From NCBI RefSeq assembly GCF_019977335.1, contig NZ_AP024653.1, positions 1,426,001 to 1,490,000 on the forward strand: a DNA stretch of 64,000 nt, given 5' to 3'. This DNA is from Arthrobacter sp. NicSoilB4. Its GTDB lineage: Bacteria; Actinomycetota; Actinomycetes; Actinomycetales; Micrococcaceae. Every line of letters begins with the position of its first letter. Position 1 is the stretch's first letter. The notes beneath the pieces are model-generated. The model ran no database searches and was not told where the DNA came from. It saw only the letters and a list, made by a program, of their open reading frames with translations. Made by a program: the position numbers and the translations under genes. Below are positions 44,174-54,241 of this stretch, in pieces.

Positions 44174-45076
44174 TTACTGTCCCGGGATCTGGAAATTGAA
44201 AACCCCGGTATCGAAGCTGTTGTAGGCCTCGTAGTCCACGAGGTCATACAAACGCGCCCGGGTCAGCATGTTCCCGACCTGGGCTTCCTGGGTACCGTCA
44301 GCCCTAATCGATTCCAGCGTACGCTCCGCAGCGCCCATGGCACTACGGAGCAGCGTCACCGGGTAAATGATCATGTTGACGCCGACGCCGGCAAGCTGCT
44401 CCACCGTGAACAGCGCGCTCTGGCCGAACTCGGTCATGTTGGCCAGGATCGGCACGTCGACGGCGTCCCGGATGGCCTGGAACTCGCCGAGGTCCTTCAT
44501 GGCCTCCGGGAAGATGGCGTCCGCACCGGCCTCGACGAGCGCTTTGGCGCGGTCCTGCGTGGCCTTCAGCCCGTCAGTGGCACGGATGTCGGTCCGCGCC
44601 ATGATCAGGAAGTTCGGGTCGCGCCGGGCATCGGCCGCCGCCCGGATGCGCTTGGTGGCAGTGTCCAGGTCCACAACGTTCTTGCCGTCGAGGTGGCCGC
44701 AGCGCTTCGGATTGAACTGGTCCTCGATGTGCAGGCCGGCGAGGCCCGCGTTCTCGAGTTCCTGGACCGAGCGTGCCACGTTCATCGGCTCGCCAAAGCC
44801 GGTGTCCGCGTCAACGATGCTGGGCAGGTCCGTCATCCGGGCGATCTGCCCGGCGCGGGTGGCTACCTCGGTGAGTGTGGTCAGCCCGATGTCCGGCAGG
44901 CCCAGGTCATTGGCTAGGACGGCGCCGGAAATGTAGACCCCGGCGAAACCCTTCTCCTCGATCAGCCGGGCCGAGAGCGGGTTGAACGCGCCCGGGAACT
45001 GCTGGATCGTCCCGGACGCCAGGAGCTCGCGGAACCGGATCCGCTTCTGCTCCGGAGTGACCTTCGAGTACAGCAT
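44174..45076 (-). CDS. prpB: 2-methylisocitrate lyase
   Basis: PrpB splits 2-methylisocitrate into pyruvate and succinate. The 300-aa protein has the isocitrate-lyase-superfamily signature HIEDQFNPKRCGHLDGKNVV with the catalytic Cys, and metal/substrate residues in SIVDADTGFGEP and MARTDIRATDG. Its ATG directly abuts the prpD stop (TAAATG). A 65-bp gap separates it from prpC. Confidence 0.96.
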   Translation of the reverse strand: MLYSKVTPEQKRIRFRELLASGTIQQFPGAFNPLSARLIEEKGFAGVYISGAVLANDLGLPDIGLTTLTEVATRAGQIARMTDLPSIVDADTGFGEPMNVARSVQELENAGLAGLHIEDQFNPKRCGHLDGKNVVDLDTATKRIRAAADARRDPNFLIMARTDIRATDGLKATQDRAKALVEAGADAIFPEAMKDLGEFQAIRDAVDVPILANMTEFGQSALFTVEQLAGVGVNMIIYPVTLLRSAMGAAERTLESIRADGTQEAQVGNMLTRARLYDLVDYEAYNSFDTGVFNFQIPGQ

Positions 45077-46597
45077 TTAGAAGAGCCCCTTCGGTGCGGC
45101 GGCCAGGTCGATCACGCCGTCGGCGGCCTTGATGTTGAGCTGGTCCAGCTCGCCGGCAGCCAGTTCGGGCAGGCGGGCGGCGGCGGCCAGGAAGCGTTCG
45201 ATTTCCTCGTCGGCGACCAGTCCTGCGGCGAGCGTGCGGAACTTGTTGACGTACTGTTCGCGTGCGAACGGCCGGGCGCCCAGCGGGTGGGCGTCAGCGA
45301 CGGCGATCTCGTCGGTGATGACCGTGCCGTCCGTCAGCGTGATGACAACCGTGCCGCCGAAGGCCTTTTCCGCGATGTCGAGGGAGTGGTAGCGGCGGGT
45401 CCATTCCGGATCCTCGACCGTGGTCACCTTGTGCCAGAGGTCCACGGTGTCCTGGCGCGCGGCGCGCTCCGGGGCGTAGGAATCCACGTGGTGCCAGGCG
45501 CCGTCCTGCAGGGCGACCGTGAAGATGTACGGAATGGAGTGGTCCAGCGTTTCGCGGCTGGCCGTGGGGCTGTACTTCTGCGGATCGTTGGCGCCGGAGC
45601 CGATCACGTAGTGCGTGTGGTGGCTGGTCTTGATCAGCACGGACGCCACGTTGGCCGGGTCGGTGACCTCGGGGTGCTCGCCGTGGAGCTTGCGGGCCAG
45701 GTCGATCCACGCCTGCGCCTGGTATTCGGCCGAGTGCTCCTTGGTGTAGGTGTCCATGATCGCGCGCTTGGCTTCGCCGGGCGTCGGCAGCGGCACCATG
45801 TAGGAGGCGTCGGGGCCGTCCAGCATCCAGGCGATCACGCCGTCTTCGCCTTCGTAGATCGGCACGGGGGAGGTCTGGCCGCGCATGGCACGGTCCGCGG
45901 ACTCGACGGCCATCTTGCCGGCGAACGCGGGGGCGTGCGCCTTCCAGGTGGAGATCTCGCCCTTGCGGGACTGCCGCGTGGCGGTGGTGGTGTGCAGGGC
46001 CTGGCCGACGGACTGGAAGATCGTCTCGACGTCGAGCCCCAGCAGGGTGCCGATGCCGGCGGCCGCGGAGGGGCCGAGGTGCGCGACATGGTCGATCTTG
46101 TGCTTGTGCAGGCAGATGGCCTTGACCAGGTTGACCTGGATCTCGTAGCCGGTGGCGATGCCGCGGATCAGGTCCTGGCCGCTGGAGCCCACGTGCTGGG
46201 CGACGGCGAGGATCGGCGGGATGTTGTCGCCCGGGTGGGAGTAGTCCGCGGCGAGGAAGGTGTCGTGGTAGTCGAGTTCACGGACGGCGACGCCGTTGGC
46301 CCAGGCCGCCCACTCGGGGGCCACGCGCTCCTCGATGCCGAAGACTTTCGAGCCTTTGCCGCCCGTGGTGGGGCCGTGGGTCAGCGCCTGGGCGCGGGCC
46401 GCGACGATCGGCGCACGGTTCAGCGAGGCGATGGCCACCGAGGCGTTGTCAATGACCCGGTTGATCACCATGTCGGTGACCTCGTCCGAGACGGCGACGG
46501 GATCCGCGGCGACGGTCGCGATCTTGAAGGCGAGCTGGTCCTCGCGGGGCAGGTTTTCTTCGCTCTTGTAGACGCGGACGTGGTGTTCCTTGACCAT
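45077..46597 (-). CDS. prpD: 2-methylcitrate dehydratase
   Basis: PrpD dehydrates 2-methylcitrate to 2-methylaconitate (and in some hosts completes hydration). The 506-aa MmgE/PrpD-family protein has conserved stretches such as [21 protein letters not shown] and [26 protein letters not shown] precedes its ATG, 12 nt after the gntR stop. No separate AcnD/PrpF is encoded here, so a housekeeping aconitase presumably rehydrates the product. Confidence 0.95.
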   Translation of the reverse strand: MVKEHHVRVYKSEENLPREDQLAFKIATVAADPVAVSDEVTDMVINRVIDNASVAIASLNRAPIVAARAQALTHGPTTGGKGSKVFGIEERVAPEWAAWANGVAVRELDYHDTFLAADYSHPGDNIPPILAVAQHVGSSGQDLIRGIATGYEIQVNLVKAICLHKHKIDHVAHLGPSAAAGIGTLLGLDVETIFQSVGQALHTTTATRQSRKGEISTWKAHAPAFAGKMAVESADRAMRGQTSPVPIYEGEDGVIAWMLDGPDASYMVPLPTPGEAKRAIMDTYTKEHSAEYQAQAWIDLARKLHGEHPEVTDPANVASVLIKTSHHTHYVIGSGANDPQKYSPTASRETLDHSIPYIFTVALQDGAWHHVDSYAPERAARQDTVDLWHKVTTVEDPEWTRRYHSLDIAEKAFGGTVVITLTDGTVITDEIAVADAHPLGARPFAREQYVNKFRTLAAGLVADEEIERFLAAAARLPELAAGELDQLNIKAADGVIDLAAAPKGLF

Positions 46598-46609
46598 GAT
46601 GCTCCTTAG

Positions 46610-47251
46610 TTAGTGAGGTACGTGGGTGGCTTTGACGTGGGAAAGACTGCGGTGCAGGTGAAGCGTGGTGGCGGCCTCGGCCAGCCGGGGATTGCCGGCG
46701 GCGATCGCCTCGGCGATGGCGGCGTGCTCGGCGGCGGCGGCAGTGAGCCGTTCGGCGTCGTCGGCCGCCAGCCGGCGGACCCGGACGAGGTGGACGCGCA
46801 GGCTGCGCATCGCCTGGGCAAGGTAGGAGTTCTGGATCGCGGCGTCGATGGCTGTGTCCAGCCGGCCGACCAGCCCGTAGTAGGCGTGCCGGGCGGGATC
46901 CTCGCCGCTGATCAGCGCCGGGGCCTCGAGGAGTTCGTCGCGGAGCTGTTCAAAGGTGGCGGCATCGCCGCGTTCGGCGGCCAGCGCCGCGGCCTTGCCC
47001 TCGAGGGTTTCGCGCAGTTCGAAGAGTTCGTCGATGTCCTCCAGCGAAATACCGGTGACGACGACGCCGCGGCCGCCCGCCGTCATCGTCAGGCCCTCCG
47101 CGGTCAACCGGCTGAGGGCCTCCCTCAGCGGGGTGCGGGAGATGCCGAGCCGCTCAGATTGCTCCACTTCGGCGAGGACCGTGCCGGGCGCCAAGCGCCA
47201 CTCAATGATGTCCTCACGCAGGGCCGCATAGGCCTTGTCGCTGGCGCGCAT
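46610..47251 (-). CDS. GntR-family regulator (FadR/FCD subfamily) of the propionate genes
   Basis: From ATG 47251 (MRASDKAYAALREDIIEWRL), preceded by GAAGGAG, the 213-aa protein has an N-terminal winged helix (EQSERLGISRTPLREALSRL) and an all-helical FCD effector domain with His/Asp residues for metal binding. A GTG start 13 codons earlier sits inside the operator palindrome and is less likely. It is the first gene of the prp operon and diverges from prpE, so it probably controls both and itself. The effector is unknown; methylcitrate or propionyl-CoA are guesses. Confidence 0.9.
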   Translation of the reverse strand: MRASDKAYAALREDIIEWRLAPGTVLAEVEQSERLGISRTPLREALSRLTAEGLTMTAGGRGVVVTGISLEDIDELFELRETLEGKAAALAAERGDAATFEQLRDELLEAPALISGEDPARHAYYGLVGRLDTAIDAAIQNSYLAQAMRSLRVHLVRVRRLAADDAERLTAAAAEHAAIAEAIAAGNPRLAEAATTLHLHRSLSHVKATHVPH

Positions 47252-47280
47252 CCCGACTCCTTCGTTGACTGACGGATCCA

Positions 47281-47290
47281 GTGTATACAC
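47281..47290. promoter_or_regulatory. prp operator 1 (GTGTATACAC)
   Basis: A perfect 10-bp palindrome with GTATAC core of the FadR/GntR operator type, just upstream of the regulator start. On the minus strand it includes a TATACA -10-like element. Confidence 0.75.
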
Positions 47291-47344
47291 GGAAGTTCTA
47301 TTTGCCCAGCATTTTGCCCTTTGGTGCCCTGGGGGCCGTGGCTA

Positions 47345-47354
47345 TGTATACACA
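47345..47354. promoter_or_regulatory. prp operator 2 (TGTATACACA) overlapping the prpE promoter
   Basis: The second GTATAC core (47346-47351) lies 63 bp from the first. A TATGTA -10 (47343-47348) with TTGGTG (47321-47326) overlaps it, so binding would block prpE transcription. Confidence 0.7.
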
Positions 47355-47425
47355 GACCTTGTGCCGGCCGCCCGGGCGGGGCTACCATGAGCTCCATCAC
47401 ATCGTCGTGGACGGGACTCACTTTC

Positions 47426-49327
<1,902 letters not shown>

Positions 49328-49659
49328 CTGCGGAGTAGCGGTGTTACGTGTCACGCTGAGCAGGCTTTTGGATCCACCGTCGGCTCCGACGGCATGATTC
49401 CGCTGCCGGGGCCGGGCGTCAGCGGCGAAAGTCTGCATTGCGTGACGGGTTATATTCCGGCTGTCGCAGTTTTCCCCGGTAGGGGAGTGCCTGTTTCCGA
49501 AGTCTCTGCACGGAATGTCCACACTCGTCCGCACGACCCACTAAATGTTCCGTAGGGGGAACCCTAGTCGACCGAGCGTCCGGTAGCCGAACCTTCAACG
49601 GTCATTCTCCTATGCCGCTGCTGGGTGAGTCATCTGCATCAATATCCGACGTCTCCTGA
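49328..49659. other. Intergenic region, no gene seen
   Basis: These 332 bp separate prpE from a convergent gene. There are small inverted repeats (GTTCC...GGAAC near 49547-49562 and CTCCT-GATT-AGGAG near 49651-49664) but no convincing terminator with T-run and no coding frame. GC falls from here on. Confidence 0.5.
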
Positions 49660-50058
49660 TTAGGAGGAGCCTGCAATGCGCTCCGCCACGAAACGGGCTA
49701 TGGCCAGGCTCCTCGACTCGGGCCTTTCCTGGTCATTGCCCTCCAATTCGGCCTCAACTCGGTCCCATCGGTGCAGTTCGTCTAGAACGAACCGCCACGC
49801 GGTTATTGGCAGCGTTACGCTGAGCTCATCGTCTGTGGGAGGCCAGCCAACCAGCCCTTCCCCACTTCGCGGATGAAGACGAGCAGCCTCCCAGCCTGCA
49901 TGACGCACTCGTCGGCCCTGGTCGAGCACCCGATGGTTGCCATCTTCTGCAGCAATATCAACACTGTTATCCACGGTTGCGTCAACTATCTGCCAATCTC
50001 CGACGCTCATCGTTAGCTCAATTGATTCGGCTGAATTCTCTGATTCCGGGTTCGACAT
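49660..50058 (-). CDS. Uncharacterised protein
   Basis: The 132-aa acidic protein starts MSNPESENSAESIELTMSVG and includes GDWQIVDATVDNSVDIAAED and LSVTLPITAWRFVLDELHRW. It appears soluble; no family is recognised. A CAGACT box ends 6 nt before its ATG, so it may be leaderless. It begins the lower-GC orphan islet. Confidence 0.65.
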   Translation of the reverse strand: MSNPESENSAESIELTMSVGDWQIVDATVDNSVDIAAEDGNHRVLDQGRRVRHAGWEAARLHPRSGEGLVGWPPTDDELSVTLPITAWRFVLDELHRWDRVEAELEGNDQERPESRSLAIARFVAERIAGSS

Positions 50059-50064
50059 GGCCCC

Positions 50065-50070
50065 AGTCTG
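50065..50070 (-). promoter_or_regulatory. -10 box (CAGACT)
   Basis: On the minus strand CAGACT ends 6 nt before ATG 50058, without a ribosome-binding site. Confidence 0.35.
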
Positions 50071-50133
50071 CCCAGAAACCCACCTTGGTAGTGGGCGGGC
50101 ACGCCGAAGTTGGACTGGTCGTTTCAGGATCCT

Positions 50134-50928
50134 CTACCGAGCGTTCAAGAACGCGGAGAGGGCAGTGATCCATTGTTCGAAAGCGTCAAGGCGCGCGTCA
50201 TGCGACCCCTTAGCAAGGTCGACCCGTGTGACATCGCTTCCATGCGCTGCGAACCGGTCCTTCTGCTCCTCGGTGAACATCCCGCCGTCGGCGTAGACGA
50301 CCAGAGTCGGTGCCTGGACGTGGGACCATTCCTGCCAGCGAGGAATTGCCACGGGGGTGATCGATGCAATCATCACTTCCGGGTCAAAGCGGGGATGCAG
50401 CCCGTCGTCTCGTTCTTCCAGGTCCGCGATCCATGCACGCTGCAGCGGTCCGTCCCCTAGGAACGCGGCAGCCGCGGTGCGGTCAGCGAACGGCACGGGC
50501 CAGGAACGGAAGTACTTGCCGAGCGCTGCGTGCTCTTGGCAGGAGCCGCTTCCTTCGCCGCCTTCGAGGAGCACCAGGGTACGGGCGAGGTCCGGCCGTG
50601 CCGCCGCTGTGAGCATCGCGGTGTGGGCGCCCATCGAGTGCCCGACCAAGTGGACGGGAACCGAGGCTTCGCGATCGATGACAGCGACGACGTCGCGAAC
50701 GAACGCCTCCCGCGAGGTATCGAAAGGTAGCCTCGTGCTCTGGCCGTGACCTCGTTGGTCGACCAGCACAACCTTGCGGCCGGAGAGGGCGTGGGCCGTG
50801 GACAGCAACTCGCGTCCACTGCCGGCCAGACCGTGGAGTATCACGACGGCAGGCTCGGCTCCGCGAACGACGACGTAGCTGATCTCAACACCATCGTCCG
50901 CACGCACAACCCGCCTAGACTCGTCCAC
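50134..50928 (-). CDS. Alpha/beta-hydrolase fold protein
   Basis: The 264-aa protein has the oxyanion segment VVILHGLAGSGRELL, DQRGHGQSTRLPF, the nucleophile elbow LVGHSMGAHTAMLTAAARP, an acid in LVVYADGGMFTEEQ and a late His in LAKGSHDARLDAFEQW, i.e. a complete triad. Substrate unknown; esterase or C-C hydrolase roles are possible. GTG 50928 follows TAGGAT by 6 nt. Confidence 0.9.
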   Translation of the reverse strand: MDESRRVVRADDGVEISYVVVRGAEPAVVILHGLAGSGRELLSTAHALSGRKVVLVDQRGHGQSTRLPFDTSREAFVRDVVAVIDREASVPVHLVGHSMGAHTAMLTAAARPDLARTLVLLEGGEGSGSCQEHAALGKYFRSWPVPFADRTAAAAFLGDGPLQRAWIADLEERDDGLHPRFDPEVMIASITPVAIPRWQEWSHVQAPTLVVYADGGMFTEEQKDRFAAHGSDVTRVDLAKGSHDARLDAFEQWITALSAFLNAR

Positions 50929-50934
50929 CCAACG

Positions 50935-50940
50935 ATCCTA
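50935..50940 (-). promoter_or_regulatory. -10 box (TAGGAT) for the alpha/beta hydrolase
   Basis: On the minus strand TAGGAT ends 6 nt before GTG 50928, matching the leaderless pattern seen elsewhere. Confidence 0.55.
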
Positions 50941-51064
50941 TGCAGTCGATCACCTTTGTCCGTGAGCCGAACCCTCTACGGGACCGACACCGACCAGCAG
51001 CCGCTCCTGAAGGGGATGGGTGGCTCGGGTAGGCTCGGGACACCAAGCCTGAGGGGGCAGCCGC

Positions 51065-51322
51065 ATGGAACCCGAGCATGACAGCAGACCAGTCAACGAT
51101 CACACCACCAGCAGTGAGCCCGCTGCCAAAACGTGGGAAGAGCAAAAGCGAATCAGGCTCTCAGCCTGGCTCGGTATCGGCCTCGCCATATGCATCATGG
51201 TTCCAGCCGTATACAGGCTTGCCACAGACCCGCTTCGCTGGCCAGACGCCCTATTCGTCAGCGTTGGAGTGGGGTTGATCATTTTTCACAGCGTCCGGGT
51301 CATTCGCCTACGCAGGGGCTAA
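51065..51322 (+). CDS. Small two-helix membrane protein
   Basis: The 85-aa protein has a charged soluble N-terminus (~1-32) and two predicted membrane helices, SAWLGIGLAICIMVPAVYRL (~33-52) and ALFVSVGVGLIIFHSVRVI (~62-80), ending in Arg-rich RLRRG. GAGGGGGC lies upstream of ATG 51065 and TAGGCT (51030-51035) is a possible -10. Function unknown. Confidence 0.65.
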   Translation: MEPEHDSRPVNDHTTSSEPAAKTWEEQKRIRLSAWLGIGLAICIMVPAVYRLATDPLRWPDALFVSVGVGLIIFHSVRVIRLRRG

Positions 51323-51433
51323 CTAGACGGTCTCCTGCAGGCTATGGAGGCCAAAGAGCGGCAGTAGGGTTCCTGTGTCCGACGCCGTAGACTCCGTTTC
51401 GTTTGGGGATCCCCCACTGCGACACGAATCGAG

Positions 51434-51856
51434 TCAGACAGCGGCACCGGTCATTTCTCGGCCGACGATCATCGCTAGGAGGTCGTCTAGAGTTCCTTTG
51501 CACTTCTCCAATTCAGGCAGGTGGTAGAACGTGCTGGTGGTCTCAAGGTTGTTGAAGACTTCGTCCGGCGAATGCAGGATTGTCCTTCTGCCGTGAGCGA
51601 TTGCGATGCCAAGCTCAACATGCGTGCCCTTCCCGCCTGGAAGCAGGATTACGACGACGTCGGCAGCCATCACTGCATCTCTCTCATGCTGCCCGATGGA
51701 GCGCAGATCACCGAGGGTGACTGTACCCGCATCGCGCGCCGACGCGTTCTGGGTCCAGTCGTACGTGTTGACGTAGCCTTCGCCTTCCAAGGTTTGTGCG
51801 ATGTACCGGACGTTGACGACATTCCTGAAGCTCGACGCAACATAGAACCTTTTCAA
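51434..51856 (-). CDS. Nucleoside 2-deoxyribosyltransferase-like protein, TTG start
   Basis: Starting at TTG 51856, 8 nt after AGGAGG, the 140-aa protein begins MKRFYVASSFRNVVNVRYIA, as expected for the family's first beta strand. It also has ERDAVMAADVVVILLPGGKG then THVELGIAIAHGRRTILH, the nucleoside-deoxyribosyltransferase/TIR-like layout with the nucleophile-type Glu in HVELG. A GTG 21 codons upstream is possible but poorly placed. The role may be nucleotide salvage or NAD/nucleotide-based signalling; this is inference. Confidence 0.75.
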   Translation of the reverse strand: MKRFYVASSFRNVVNVRYIAQTLEGEGYVNTYDWTQNASARDAGTVTLGDLRSIGQHERDAVMAADVVVILLPGGKGTHVELGIAIAHGRRTILHSPDEVFNNLETTSTFYHLPELEKCKGTLDDLLAMIVGREMTGAAV

Positions 51857-52015
51857 AGCTTCTGCCTCCTGATTGGAACTGCGATCATTGTTCCTTACTG
51901 AGCCGGCCCGGTGCGTCACGTAGACCCCCTAAGGCATCGGCTTACGGGCTCGTAGTCGGCACCTATGCCCTTTTGAGGTTCCGTTTTACGGAAGGGGCAC
52001 TGCGATGATTGGCCA

Positions 52016-52591
52016 ATGAAGTCGGAAAAGGATGCCCCCTTGGACGAAGTTTTGATCGGGGGCCGCGAAGAACGAGCCATGGTCACCATTGTCATTTTGG
52101 AGTACGACCATGAGTGGCCCCGACGCTTCGAGACTTTAGCCAAAACCATCAGGGACGCTCTCGGCGAGAAGGCTCTGTCTGTCGATCACATCGGATCTAC
52201 TGCAGTGCCGGGTCTGGCGGCAAAGCCCATTATCGACATCCTGCTGACCGTCCTGGACGTTGATGACGAGGCATCATACGTTGCGGCTTTGGAGAACGTT
52301 GGCTTTGTCCTTCACATCCGCGAGGCCGGGCACCGCATGCTGAAGACGCCGACAAGAGATGTGAACCTACACGTCCTTCACCCTGCACACGCTGCCGTGG
52401 CCAAGTACAGAGATCTCCGCGATTGGCTCTGCGTCGATGAAACTGACCGTGCCCTATATGCCGATGCCAAGAAGAAGCTCGCCCAACGGCGGTGGGCCAC
52501 AGTGAACGACTACGCGGATGCAAAGACGGGCGTCATCTCGCGAATCCTCGACCACGCCAGGGTCTGGCGCGAACAACAGCCTTCGTCATAA
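52016..52591 (+). CDS. GrpB family protein (UPF0157, nucleotidyltransferase fold)
   Basis: The 191-aa protein contains the GrpB signature LSVDHIGSTAVPGLAAKPIID followed by ILLTV, preceded by ILEYDHEWPRRFETLAKTI. The family has a nucleotidyltransferase-like fold with unknown role and is unrelated to GrpE. ATG 52016 is used; an internal ATG at 52079 (MVTIVILEYDHEW) would trim 21 residues to the usual family start. Confidence 0.88.
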   Translation: MKSEKDAPLDEVLIGGREERAMVTIVILEYDHEWPRRFETLAKTIRDALGEKALSVDHIGSTAVPGLAAKPIIDILLTVLDVDDEASYVAALENVGFVLHIREAGHRMLKTPTRDVNLHVLHPAHAAVAKYRDLRDWLCVDETDRALYADAKKKLAQRRWATVNDYADAKTGVISRILDHARVWREQQPSS

Positions 52592-52611
52592 AGATTCACC
52601 ATCTGCGCCTG

Positions 52612-52695
52612 GCGTCCCGTAAGCCGGTCCTCAACCGGTCCCACACGCCGCTCAACTGCGCCATTGCGAGCCGGTTTCCAGTAGCGTCCCGTAAG
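52612..52695. repeat. 12-bp direct repeats upstream of the serine recombinase
   Basis: GCGTCCCGTAAG occurs at 52612-52623 and 52684-52695. The shared core GGCGTCCCGTA of the first copy recurs at 53571-53581 beyond the recombinase gene. They could be parts of a resolution or attachment site. Confidence 0.5.
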
Positions 52696-52748
52696 GCCCG
52701 TCCGGTGAATTGACCGGCACGGGGGCGCTGTATGACACACTATTTTCC

Positions 52749-53348
52749 ATGTCACAGATACTGGTCGGCTACGCGCGCGTGTCCACCGAGGCCCAAGACC
52801 TCACTGCGCAGCGTGATGCCTTGGCTGCCCTTGGCGTTGAGCCTGACCGAATCTATGTTGACCACGGCTTTACTGGCACAAACAAGAACCGCGCCGGACT
52901 CCGCGAAGCCCTGGCCGCGTGCCGGGCGGGGGATACCTTCGTCGTCACGAAACTTGACCGCCTGGCCCGTTCCGTCCGGGATGCCCACGAAATTGCAGAT
53001 AACCTCGCCAACCGCGGAATCAAACTCAGCGTTGGTGGCTCCGTTCATGACCCCGTTGACCCGATGGGGAAACTGCTGTTCAACGTGTTGGCGATGATCT
53101 CCGAGTTCGAAGCCGACCTCATCCGCATGCGCACCCGTGAAGGAATGAAAGTTGCCAAGGCCAAGGGCCGGCTACGAGGGAAACAGCCGAAACTCACCAT
53201 CAAACAGGAAAACCACCTCCTCGAACTACACGCCGCGGGCGAACACAGCAAGGCAGAGCTGGCCGAGCTGTTTGGTGTCGGTCGCTCCACTGTGTACCGG
53301 GCAATTGAACGCGGGCAGCGCAGGGCGGCCGAACAAATGCGCCCCTGA
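52749..53348 (+). CDS. Serine recombinase (resolvase/invertase family)
   Basis: From ATG 52749 the 199-aa protein opens MSQILVGYARVSTEAQDLTA with the catalytic serine. It continues with FVVTKLDRLARSVRDAHEI, the conserved Arg residues, the long E-helix (LFNVLAMISEFEADLIRMRT) and a C-terminal helix-turn-helix (KAELAELFGVGRSTVYRAIE). Length matches Tn3-type resolvases and Hin-like invertases. No transposase or invertible segment is next to it, so it is a solitary recombinase, possibly a remnant of a mobile element. Confidence 0.93.
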   Translation: MSQILVGYARVSTEAQDLTAQRDALAALGVEPDRIYVDHGFTGTNKNRAGLREALAACRAGDTFVVTKLDRLARSVRDAHEIADNLANRGIKLSVGGSVHDPVDPMGKLLFNVLAMISEFEADLIRMRTREGMKVAKAKGRLRGKQPKLTIKQENHLLELHAAGEHSKAELAELFGVGRSTVYRAIERGQRRAAEQMRP

Positions 53349-53530
53349 GAATCAGGTGTTCATAGGAGTACCGAGCGAGAGGTGCGGAACGTGCGGGGAA
53401 GTACTGAAGTTCAACGCTCAATACTGGCCTGCACAACCTTGGAAACACGCGGGACGCAGTGCAGGGGAGTCCTGAAACGACAGGCAGTTAATGTCGCGGT
53501 ATCCGTCGACACTGAGGAAAGTGCGTCCGC

Positions 53531-54241
53531 TTAGTTTTGCCTCCAGCGGTATTCGTTCTCCGGCCGGCCCGGCGTCCCGTAGCGGGCCGTCCGGGAGACG
53601 GTGCCGGCGTCGGCGAGGTATTCCAGGTAGCGCCGCGCGGTCACCCGGGACATGCCCAGTGCGTCCATGACCTCGCTGGCGGACACGGCTCCAGACTGCT
53701 GCTTCATGAAGTCCTGCACCGAGTCCAGCGTGGACGCTGCCAGCCCCTTGGGCAACGGCAGCTCGGAGGGGGCCCGCAGGCTCGCGAAGGCCTGGTCCAC
53801 GTCGCTCTGCGAGGCCCCGGAACCGGTATGGCCGGCGGGGGAGGCCAGCTGGTCCCGGAACAGCCGGTAGCTGGTGAGCTTGTCCGCGAACGTGGCGAAC
53901 GTGAACGGCTTGATCAGGTACTGGACCACGCCGGTGGCCACCGCGCTCCGCACAATGTTCAACTCCCGGACGGCCGTGATGGCGATGATGTCCGCGAACA
54001 GCCCGGCGGCACGCATGCGCCGCGCAATGTCGAGGCCGTGCAGGTCCGGCAGGTTCATGTCCAGCAGCACCAGCTCCACCGGGGTGCCCGCCGCCGCGAA
54101 GTCCGTCATCAGCCGGAGGGCGGACTGCCCGTCCGGGGCGGAACCCGCCAGCGTGAATCCCTCCAGCCGGCCGACGTAGGCGGCGTGGGCTGCCGCGGCG
54201 ATGGGCTCGTCCTCGACGACGAGTACACGGATGTCGCTCAT
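53531..54241 (-). CDS. Response regulator, CitB/DcuR type
   Basis: The 236-aa protein has a receiver domain (LVVEDEPIA acidic pocket, phospho-acceptor Asp in LLDMNLPDLHG, Thr in AITAVREL and Lys in YLIKPFTF) and a C-terminal helix-turn-helix (VMDALGMSRVTARRYLEYLA). This architecture is that of regulators paired with CitA/DcuS kinases. It overlaps the kinase gene by 4 nt and would activate the divergent dicarboxylate transporter. The last codons carry a copy of the GGCGTCCCGTA repeat. Confidence 0.93.
   Translation of the reverse strand: MSDIRVLVVEDEPIAAAAHAAYVGRLEGFTLAGSAPDGQSALRLMTDFAAAGTPVELVLLDMNLPDLHGLDIARRMRAAGLFADIIAITAVRELNIVRSAVATGVVQYLIKPFTFATFADKLTSYRLFRDQLASPAGHTGSGASQSDVDQAFASLRAPSELPLPKGLAASTLDSVQDFMKQQSGAVSASEVMDALGMSRVTARRYLEYLADAGTVSRTARYGTPGRPENEYRWRQN

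Noticed and set aside
53152..53475. Plus-strand open frame overlapping the recombinase, with a C-terminal CGTCG motif
   Set aside because: It overlaps a convincing serine recombinase in another frame, lacks a ribosome site and has only one cysteine pair; the part after 53349 may be decayed sequence.
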